DNA of 5,172 bases, taken from NCBI GenBank assembly GCA_051439365.1, contig JBFRWC010000518.1, positions 1 to 5,172 of the forward strand. The letters run 5' to 3'. The translations under genes were made by a program, and so were the position numbers. The notes under the pieces were generated by a model. It saw only the letters and a list, made by a program, of their open reading frames with translations. It was not told the DNA's origin and ran no database searches. The DNA comes from JAAHGY01 sp051439365. GTDB taxonomy: Bacteria; Cyanobacteriota; Cyanobacteriia; CAKZMO01. Below are positions 1 through 5,172 of this stretch, piece by piece (the first letter of the stretch is position 1; each line of letters begins with the position of its first letter).

Positions 1-2488
1 CTACATCAGAGCGAGTATTGTCAAACGGATAAACGATCGCCAACGGATAGGCCAGGGGATAGATTTGGGAACGAATCGCCTCACCGTGGGGTGTATAACT
101 GCCTTTGCGATCGCATAAATCACTGGCTGGGGTAATCGGTTTGCCGTTGTCAAACATCAGGGGCGGCACAAATTTGTGCTCATCGGCTAATGCCAGGGGA
201 TAAACCGAGCATTGGCCAAACACTTGACTGAGGGGGGAAAGGCCAATGCTACCCACCTGTTGATTTTCGAAGTCCTGCAAGATCTGACGCAACATCGTTA
301 GGGTTGGTAGAACCGTGGTGGTTGGGGCTAAGGTGTTACGAGCCAGTGAAGTACTATTAGTGCCTGAGCTTGGGGTAGAGGCAGGGATAAAACTGTTTTG
401 GGATGTTGGCAATTGTGCTGTTTGTAGCGTTTGAGCTGAATTGCTAGAACCATTACCCCTGGGGGCATTAGTGAGTACGGGATTGGTGGACACATTGCTA
501 GCAGATGGGGCAGCAGGCAAAACCGTTGGGGGTTGATTAAAAACAAGCCAATCAATCAGTTCTTGACTGAGCTTAGCCTCTGGCAAATATCGCTCTAGCG
601 GTAGGTCAAGGCGTTTCAACAATGTCCAATCGTCAGCATCGCTAGTGTACAAGGTTTGGAGATGGTCTAGACGAATACGGCCATTCAGGGCATGGGGTAA
701 TCCTTTAGTCCGTTCGACATAACTAAAAGCCACTACTGGCACTAGGCTATCGTGAGCAATGGTAATAGCGGTCACATCCGGGGGCAACGGTTGGATGAGG
801 GGCAGTATGGCAAAATCTGCCTGACCAGACTGAACAGAGGCGATCGCCGCCGCCACAGAGTCAGTGGGCCTTTTAATCAAAGACAATTTAGGCTGGAGCA
901 ATTCAAGTTGATTAAACAGACCCGTTGATGATGCTTCACCCTTGCTGGAACTGGGGTCTGGCTCGATGTTCTCCGCTGATATGCTCGCTGGTATGCCTGC
1001 TGGTATGGGCGGTGTTTGAAACAAAGGTCGCCAATAGGCCGAGGCCGGAATAGCGTAGGTATAGGTTCCAGTGGGAATCACTCCTCCATCTTTGAAACAG
1101 CAGGGAGGGGGCAACGGTTTAGCCAGAAGAGCCTGCCGACGCGATCGCACCAACAGCCACCCGAACGTTCCCAAGCCTGCGAGAATGGCCGCAATGACTA
1201 AAAAAGGAAGTGCCTTACGAAGCCAACTTTTTTTAACCGGAGCCAGTTCTTCAGCCCGATCATCCCGCTCATCAATCACTGGATCGAGGGGGAGTTGCAG
1301 TAAAGCAAAACGAGCTGACTCCGCACTGCCAAAAGGATCTTCGATGCCAATCAGTCGTCGAATAAAGTGTTGGAGTGAGGGATTGGTGCCATTGACCCAA
1401 TCACCATCATTGCGGGGATTGAGGGGGTGGTCATCAGTCCCCTTGGTTGCTCCATTGAGCGCCCAAAATGCCACCTTCCCCAACGCTGTCAAATCATCTT
1501 GGGCTAGCATGACCTCCTGAGCTTCTAAGTCATCCCGATTTTGCTCTGTAGGATCAAACAAGATTTCCCACAGGGCAAAATCAGTGAAATAGAGGAATCC
1601 TTGGGGAGAATAGTTACCAGCATTAGGCTTCCACAGGAGACTATCGAGGTTAATATTGCCGTGGATCATCCCCTTATGGACCTGGCCAGTGGGCAGGGTA
1701 AAAATTTGCTGGTGTAAAAAGACCAGAGTTTGCAGGGCTTGGTTCAACAAGTCCCATACCATTTGGGTACTAAAGGCTCCATGACGGGCACAGTAATGAT
1801 TGAGGGTTTGGCTACCATCGATAGCGGTGGTGATAATGTAACATCGCTCACCCGACGGATCAGCAATCGCATCAATGGGGGCAACAATTCTCATATCTTG
1901 CGATCGCCCATCAGCTAGGGATAACCCAGCCAAGTGGAGAAAGCGTTCCTGGTGACGCTTTTGTTCAACTGGGTTAAAGTAGCGATCGGGCAACAAATAT
2001 TCCTGGATCGTGACCAATTCTTCTGAATCTAGGTGTGTCCCCTCATATAGCCGCCCCAACCCCCTCCTGCCCAGGACTTGGGTGATTTGATACTGACCCT
2101 GACGACCACTTAGCTGTTGCTCTACCTTCAGCCATGCAGGAAAGTAGCACAGCTTACACCTCGGAGTTTTAGGTTCAGAGGATTGGAACAACGATACTTT
2201 AGGGGGAGTATCGCTCTCACAATTGGACTGACAACTGAGGGGGTCGTGCTCAGTACAGCGATATTGACGGTAGTAAATGGTGGGGGCTTGGATCAGCTCT
2301 GGTCGGGTATCGGGGGTGACATCAGGTGAGTCTGGTTCCTCAGGAATGACCTCTGGTTTAATTTGGATAAGGATGGATTTAAGCCACGCCACAGACACAA
2401 GCGATCCATACCGTAATAGACGCTGTTCTAGAGGCAAACTCAACAGATATCGTCGAATAAGAATACTAGTTAAACGATCCAGGATCAT
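1..2488 (-). CDS. Membrane pseudokinase fused to a PstS-like substrate-binding domain (3' end outside window)
   Basis: The frame is open without interruption from ATG at 2488 to the left edge, giving 829 codons. Residues 78-114 hold Cys78, Cys86, Cys90, Cys111 and Cys114, resembling the zinc-ribbon-like N-terminus of many cyanobacterial Ser/Thr kinases. A kinase fold spans about 132-400: the glycine loop is LGRRGLGRLYEG (139-150), but the VAIK lysine is Gln162 (VTIQEY), the HRDxKxxN loop reads HGNINLDS (276-283), and DFG reads DFA (303-305). Catalysis is therefore unlikely. A hydrophobic helix at 426-447, flanked by Lys/Arg, is the single transmembrane segment. From about 468 the sequence matches PstS/PBP-like phosphate-binding domains: GTYTYAIPASAYWRP, QSGQADFAILPL, GSIGLSPLSQVFGQC and YPLAYPLAIVYPFDNTRS. 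A Ser/Thr/Asn/Pro-rich stretch (652-728) interrupts this domain. Family knowledge suggests only a few dozen residues are missing. No strong Shine-Dalgarno precedes ATG 2488 (GGGGTGG only); GTG 2494 and an upstream TTG are in-frame alternatives. A sensor or scaffold role is inferred; phosphate binding is unproven. Confidence 0.85.
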   Translation of the reverse strand, partial: MILDRLTSILIRRYLLSLPLEQRLLRYGSLVSVAWLKSILIQIKPEVIPEEPDSPDVTPDTRPELIQAPTIYYRQYRCTEHDPLSCQSNCESDTPPKVSLFQSSEPKTPRCKLCYFPAWLKVEQQLSGRQGQYQITQVLGRRGLGRLYEGTHLDSEELVTIQEYLLPDRYFNPVEQKRHQERFLHLAGLSLADGRSQDMRIVAPIDAIADPSGERCYIITTAIDGSQTLNHYCARHGAFSTQMVWDLLNQALQTLVFLHQQIFTLPTGQVHKGMIHGNINLDSLLWKPNAGNYSPQGFLYFTDFALWEILFDPTEQNRDDLEAQEVMLAQDDLTALGKVAFWALNGATKGTDDHPLNPRNDGDWVNGTNPSLQHFIRRLIGIEDPFGSAESARFALLQLPLDPVIDERDDRAEELAPVKKSWLRKALPFLVIAAILAGLGTFGWLLVRSRRQALLAKPLPPPCCFKDGGVIPTGTYTYAIPASAYWRPLFQTPPIPAGIPASISAENIEPDPSSSKGEASSTGLFNQLELLQPKLSLIKRPTDSVAAAIASVQSGQADFAILPLIQPLPPDVTAITIAHDSLVPVVAFSYVERTKGLPHALNGRIRLDHLQTLYTSDADDWTLLKRLDLPLERYLPEAKLSQELIDWLVFNQPPTVLPAAPSASNVSTNPVLTNAPRGNGSSNSAQTLQTAQLPTSQNSFIPASTPSSGTNSTSLARNTLAPTTTVLPTLTMLRQILQDFENQQVGSIGLSPLSQVFGQCSVYPLALADEHKFVPPLMFDNGKPITPASDLCDRKGSYTPHGEAIRSQIYPLAYPLAIVYPFDNTRSDV
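971..1006 (-). repeat. Three imperfect 12-nt tandem units inside the pseudokinase gene
   Basis: Read on the minus strand, the units are ATACCAGCAGGC, ATACCAGCGAGC and ATATCAGCGGAG. They encode IPAG-IPAS-ISAE (residues 495-506), in the loop region of the periplasmic binding domain. The reading frame is kept, so this looks like slippage-type expansion in a surface loop and not a separate element. Confidence 0.5.
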
Positions 2489-2550
2489 AACCACCCCAAG
2501 CCAACAAATAGTAGCCTTCAATGAAAGCCATTTCCTAACCGTAACCCACC

Positions 2551-2760
2551 CTAAATACCAGGAATTTCAGAGAGTTGACATTCTAACTCTTCAACCGAAA
2601 AATTCATCATGTCTTGCCATTCTCTGACCGTAAATGAAAATCCGTATCGATCAGCAATTGCCACAAACTCTTCAATATTTGGGGCTGTATTCAGAACATC
2701 TCGCAATTGGGAATTGATTTGAGCCGCACGGTAAAGCTTTGCCACCTGTTCTTTTGCCAT
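2551..2760 (-). CDS. Nif11-domain small protein, stand-alone, 69 aa
   Basis: The ATG at 2760 opens a 69-residue protein starting MAKEQVAKLYRAAQ. It has the Nif11 pattern (PF07862-like): an amphipathic helix with SQLRDVL, then NIEEFVAIADRYGFSFTV, then a final acidic helix FSVEELECQLSEI. Nif11 domains serve as leader regions of ribosomal peptide precursors (nitrile-hydratase/Nif11 leader families) and also occur as short stand-alone proteins in cyanobacteria and nitrogen fixers. This copy ends in PGI with no Gly-Gly cleavage site and no core peptide, so it does not look like a complete peptide precursor. The start is fixed by AGGAG seven bases upstream; an ATG at 2835 would add 25 residues that do not resemble the family. 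The gene lies 62 bp ahead of the pseudokinase on the same strand, so co-transcription is plausible. Its function is unknown. Confidence 0.8.
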   Translation of the reverse strand: MAKEQVAKLYRAAQINSQLRDVLNTAPNIEEFVAIADRYGFSFTVREWQDMMNFSVEELECQLSEIPGI

Positions 2761-2767
2761 CGAATTA

Positions 2768-2772
2768 CTCCT
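2768..2772 (-). promoter_or_regulatory. Ribosome binding site deciding the Nif11 start
   Basis: On the minus strand the bases read AGGAG, followed by a 7-base spacer (TAATTCG) and ATG at 2760. This is a near-ideal Shine-Dalgarno sequence. It supports the 69-residue form of the Nif11 protein over the longer frame starting at 2835. Confidence 0.75.
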
Positions 2773-3123
2773 GATGAATAATTGTGTTCTTTTGTACGTA
2801 ATTTCCGGATCGATAATCCTTAACGTTATTCGCATCCAAGGAATGGATTTATGTTAAACAACTATTAATTTATATTGAACTCGCAATGCTTATGCTGAGT
2901 AAGTATCGCTGGTGTTGAGTAAATGTATAGTTGTCATGGTGTTAAGGAGAATCTCCGTGAAATTCAAGCATTTTCAGCCTTGTTGTTTAGTGATATTGCA
3001 CTGACGTATCGGGTGATAAGTCATCACAACCACGGGTGTCCCAAAGTAGGATAAGTGATAATACAAGAAGTTTGAATCGAAATCCGCAGAGTTATGAATG
3101 TATTTCAAATTTCGGCTATCAGC

Positions 3124-3184
3124 TTTAGGCGGGTAGTGGGGGCATTCTACGCCCCTACTACTGTTGATTTTGTTTCGCCCTAAA
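3124..3184. repeat. Imperfect palindrome / hairpin, probably a dispersed cyanobacterial repeat
   Basis: The core is an 11-bp stem, GTAGTGGGGGC (3133-3143) with GCCCCTACTAC (3151-3161), holding one G-T pair and a 7-base loop ATTCTAC. An outer pair, TTTAGGCG (3124-3131) with CGCCCTAAA (3176-3184), could close a larger structure with one bulged base. No U-run follows directly and no gene ends just before it, so it is not placed as a terminator. GC-rich palindromes with TAGGGGCG-like arms are common as interspersed repeats in cyanobacterial intergenic DNA; assignment to such a family is inferred from appearance. Confidence 0.55.
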
Positions 3185-3250
3185 ACGAATCCTAAATTTC
3201 AATTTACTAAGAATTAATTTTTTTACCTGTGTCGTATCGTTTAGTACTTG

Positions 3251-3255
3251 AAGGA
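3251..3255 (+). promoter_or_regulatory. Ribosome binding site for the gp25 gene
   Basis: AAGGA lies 9 bases before the GTG start at 3265. An in-frame TGA at 3256-3258 removes any ATG, GTG or TTG start further upstream, so this site and the GTG go together. Confidence 0.65.
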
Positions 3256-3264
3256 TGAATTATT

Positions 3265-3690
3265 GTGGATGCACCGCAACCGAACTCAGAACAAAATCGC
3301 CTACATGCGTTGGTGGGGGAAGGGTGGGGTTTCCCAATGCGGATGACCGTGCAAGGAGGATTTCAACTCAGCCATGATCATCGGAGTTTAGAGGAATCGA
3401 TATCCATCATTTTAGGCACTCGCTTAGGCGAGCGAGTCTATCGCCCTGATTTTGGGTCGCGTCTACACGAATTGGTATTTGCCCCCTTAAATGATGAAAC
3501 CTTATTGTTGGCTCAAATTTATGCCCGTGAAGCATTACAGCAATGGGAAGCCCGCATTCTCATTGAGGCAGTCAGCTCAACCCCGGTGCCTGAGACCGCC
3601 AGCCTTAACATTCTGGTCAACTATAGAATTCGCAAAACCTATCATCGGCATAGTTTCGTCTATCCGTTTTATCTTAATGCCGCCGTCTGA
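3265..3690 (+). CDS. GPW/gp25-family baseplate wedge protein of a contractile injection system (Cis9/Afp9-like)
   Basis: This 141-residue protein starts at GTG 3265. An in-frame TGA at 3256 leaves it as the first usable start, and AAGGA precedes it. It shows the complete gp25 signature: GWGFPMRM (20-27), the block ILGTRLGERVYRPDFGSRLH (49-68) followed by ELVFAP, then REALQQWEARI (88-98), and a C-terminal YRIRKT...FVYPFYL strand. Length is typical of the family. Gp25 (phage T4), TssE (T6SS) and Afp9/Cis9 (extracellular or thylakoid CIS) form part of the baseplate wedge that links the sheath to the baseplate ring; the lysozyme label sometimes attached to the family does not imply enzyme activity. 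The next gene, of Cis11 type, starts 2 bp after the stop. That neighbour argues for a phage-tail-like CIS and not a T6SS. Confidence 0.93.
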   Translation: MDAPQPNSEQNRLHALVGEGWGFPMRMTVQGGFQLSHDHRSLEESISIILGTRLGERVYRPDFGSRLHELVFAPLNDETLLLAQIYAREALQQWEARILIEAVSSTPVPETASLNILVNYRIRKTYHRHSFVYPFYLNAAV

Positions 3691-3692
3691 CT

Positions 3693-5172
3693 ATGGAATT
3701 TGACTTTTTAGCTAAACTGCCCAACTCGAATTTAGATGATCGCCAATTCAAAGATTTGGTGGAAGAGTGCTTGCTGCGGATTCCCCGGTACTGTCCGGAA
3801 TGGACCAACCATAACCCCAGTGATCCGGGGATTACGATGGTTGAGCTATTTGGCTGGCTCACCGACCAGATGATGATGCGGTTTAACCAAGTTCCCCGGC
3901 GCAATTATGTGGTCTTTTTGGAACTACTGGGCATTAGGCTCCAGCCCCCGGCTCCGGCCTATACCCCGTTGACCTTTTATTTATCAGCCAGTCTACCTGA
4001 ACCCTACACTATTCCTGCGACTGTGGCTGTTGCCACCGAGCGCACTGAAACGGAAGAGGCGATCGTATTTACCACCGATCGCCCCCTGACCATTGGTTTG
4101 CCTCACATCCAGCATCTCCTCACAGCGGATACGGCTCCCCCCGTTCCTAATGTGCTTCAGGATCGGCTATCGGTACAGTGGACTCGCCATTCAGATGGGC
4201 GCTGGGCGGGGCGGGAGCAAATGATTTTTAATCCCACTCCCCAACCGGGTAATGCTCTATACGTAGTTCTAGACCCAGAACAGGCATTGGACGGTATCGT
4301 CATTGCCGTTCATTTTTCCGGAGAAGCCGCCACCCCCACCGGGGTTCGCCCTACCGCCCCTCCCCGGCAGTGGGAAGCCTGGAATGGACAGACTTGGGTA
4401 CCCGTGTTGATGCGGGAAAGTGATGATGGAACCAACGGCTTTAGCTTTTATGACACGGGAAGTGATAGCGCTATTCAACAGGGTGAGGTGATTCTGCATT
4501 TACCCCAACAGCTACCAGTCACCGAATTTGGTAGCTATCGGGGGCGGTGGGTGCGCTGTGTTTGCACAGACCCTGCACCGGGGATTGCGCCCTACACCAG
4601 TTCGCCGCGATTGTTCAGCGTTTCGGCCCGTGCCATCGGTGGTGCCGTGGATGCCTATCAATGCACGGTGATTCACAATGAACTGATCGGAGAAAGCAAT
4701 GGTCAGGCAGGCCAAACCTTTCAGTTGCAGAGTACGCCGATTTTACCCCGCCAGCCGTCGGAGTCTTTGATGGTTACACTGCCCAACGGGCTGCAACAGG
4801 TCTGGCAAGAAGTAAATGATTTTGCCGACTCTGGGCCGGATGATTACCACTACACCCTGGACTCCATTACTGGACAGATGCAATTTGGCCCCCTCATTCG
4901 GGAACCGTCCCAGCTCAAAGCTGCCACCCAACTGCGATCGCGCCAGCAATTGGACGGTCAGCGTGGCAATGATACGGCAGTGTTGACGGTATCGCCCCAG
5001 TTGATGGAACGGCAGTATGGCGCAGTTCCTGCCCGAGGCGCAACCCTGACCATGTCCGCCTATCGAACTGGAGGGGGGCAGCAAGGCAATGTCCAAGCCC
5101 AAACCCTGCGGGTGATTAAATCTGCCGTTCCCTATGTGGCCTCAGTTACTAATCATCGGGCGGCCTACTATG
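3693..5172 (+). CDS. Baseplate assembly protein of a contractile injection system (Cis11/Afp11, gp6/gpJ-like; 3' end outside window)
   Basis: The frame runs from ATG 3693 to the right edge, 493 codons plus one base, with no stop. The N-terminus has the family hallmark IPRYCPEWTNHNPSDPGITM (30-49), then VELFGWLTDQMMMRFNQVP and FLELLGIRLQPP. A central beta-rich region includes QWEAWNGQTWVPV (226-238) and YRGRWVRC (282-289). Later hallmarks are TPILPRQPSESL (348-359), WQEVNDFADSGPDDYHYTLD (371-390), FGP (398-400), QYGAVPARG (441-449), GGGQQGNV and SAVPYVASVTN. These match the putative baseplate assembly family (TIGR02243-like), the counterpart of T4 gp6 and Afp11, which forms the ring around the spike hub. 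Family members usually run well beyond this length, so the C-terminal part is missing. There is no Shine-Dalgarno just upstream, and the ATG lies 2 bp after the gp25 stop, so translational coupling is likely. Compared with compact relatives, residues 401-440 look like an insertion. Confidence 0.92.
   Translation, partial: MEFDFLAKLPNSNLDDRQFKDLVEECLLRIPRYCPEWTNHNPSDPGITMVELFGWLTDQMMMRFNQVPRRNYVVFLELLGIRLQPPAPAYTPLTFYLSASLPEPYTIPATVAVATERTETEEAIVFTTDRPLTIGLPHIQHLLTADTAPPVPNVLQDRLSVQWTRHSDGRWAGREQMIFNPTPQPGNALYVVLDPEQALDGIVIAVHFSGEAATPTGVRPTAPPRQWEAWNGQTWVPVLMRESDDGTNGFSFYDTGSDSAIQQGEVILHLPQQLPVTEFGSYRGRWVRCVCTDPAPGIAPYTSSPRLFSVSARAIGGAVDAYQCTVIHNELIGESNGQAGQTFQLQSTPILPRQPSESLMVTLPNGLQQVWQEVNDFADSGPDDYHYTLDSITGQMQFGPLIREPSQLKAATQLRSRQQLDGQRGNDTAVLTVSPQLMERQYGAVPARGATLTMSAYRTGGGQQGNVQAQTLRVIKSAVPYVASVTNHRAAYY

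Larger units (their letters stand above)
2761..3264. other. Divergent intergenic region
   Basis: About 500 bp separate the minus-strand Nif11/pseudokinase unit from the plus-strand CIS baseplate unit. The stretch is AT-rich, has stops in all frames and holds no convincing gene. It must carry promoters for both directions, but no clean -35/-10 pair was found. The best -10-like match on the plus strand is GATAAT at 3057-3062, without a good -35. TAACAT preceded by TTCAAT at a 17-bp spacing on the minus strand (about 2847-2875) is weak. The region also contains two direct TGAGTAA repeats (2896 and 2916), a small palindrome (3013-3026) and a strong imperfect hairpin (3133-3161). Confidence 0.6.

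Noticed and set aside
1071..1520. A 149-residue plus-strand frame rich in Ser and Arg
   Set aside because: It is antisense to the pseudokinase/transmembrane/binding-domain gene, whose protein motifs are clear. The composition is typical of a shadow frame.
1..2488. Pseudogene status for the pseudokinase fusion
   Set aside because: All 829 visible codons are open and all domains keep coherent motifs. The active-site changes look like functional divergence.
2551..2835. A 94-residue version of the Nif11 protein starting at ATG 2835
   Set aside because: The extra 25 residues do not resemble the family, and AGGAG seven bases before ATG 2760 marks the real start.
2923..3054. A 43-codon plus-strand frame (MYSCHGVKENLREIQAF...)
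   Set aside because: It has no clear ribosome binding site and no recognisable family, and a fragment of a lost gene could not be supported. It also overlaps the 15-codon frame in another register, and at most one of them is likely real.
3133..3224. Rho-independent terminator formed by the hairpin and the T-run at 3218-3224
   Set aside because: The T-run is more than 50 bases from the stem, and no plus-strand gene ends upstream. Read on the minus strand, no U-run follows the stem either.
3265..3690. Lysozyme activity for the gp25-family protein
   Set aside because: Gp25-family members are structural wedge proteins; no glycoside hydrolase catalytic motif is visible.
4743..5102. A 119-residue minus-strand frame
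   Set aside because: It lies opposite the strongly conserved Cis11-type motifs and has no recognisable domain of its own.
3265..5172. Type VI secretion (TssE/TssF) or an intact prophage
   Set aside because: The second gene carries the Afp11/TIGR02243-type motifs (PSDPGITM, FADSGPDDYHYTLD) and does not resemble TssF. No capsid, portal, terminase, integrase or lysis gene is present in the window.

Overview
The window looks like chromosomal DNA from a cyanobacterium. Five copies of the 8-bp cyanobacterial palindrome GCGATCGC (HIP1) lie at 107, 840, 1141, 1900 and 4934. The encoded proteins are also of cyanobacterial type: a membrane pseudokinase fused to a phosphate-binding-protein-like domain, a Nif11-type small protein, and baseplate proteins of a contractile injection system (CIS). 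No species can be named from the sequence alone.

Layout: two transcription units point away from each other across a non-coding stretch of about 500 bp (2761-3264). To the left, on the minus strand, a 69-residue Nif11-domain protein (2760 to 2551) is followed after 62 bp by a long open frame (2488 to beyond base 1, 829 codons visible). That frame encodes, in order, a Cys-rich segment, a degenerate Ser/Thr-kinase fold, one transmembrane helix and a PstS-like periplasmic binding domain. To the right, on the plus strand, a gp25/GPW-type baseplate protein (3265-3690) is followed 2 bp later by a large baseplate protein of the Afp11/Cis11, gp6/gpJ-like type (3693 to beyond 5172, 493 codons visible). 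Both long genes are cut by the window edges and show no frameshift or internal stop.

How the parts may work together: gp25 and the Cis11-type protein build the wedge/ring of a phage-tail-like baseplate, so the plus-strand genes are the start of a CIS baseplate operon. In multicellular cyanobacteria such machines are known to be anchored in thylakoid membranes, with extensions of baseplate and fibre proteins making the anchor. The Cis11-type protein here carries what looks like an insertion of about 30 residues compared with compact family members. The minus-strand pseudokinase would place a binding domain outside a membrane and a catalytically dead kinase fold in the cytoplasm, as expected of a sensor or scaffold. 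A link between it and the CIS is suggested only by position. The intergenic region contains a strong imperfect hairpin with the look of a dispersed cyanobacterial repeat, and a few short repeats that could be regulatory. No tRNA, rRNA, CRISPR array or transposase was seen.
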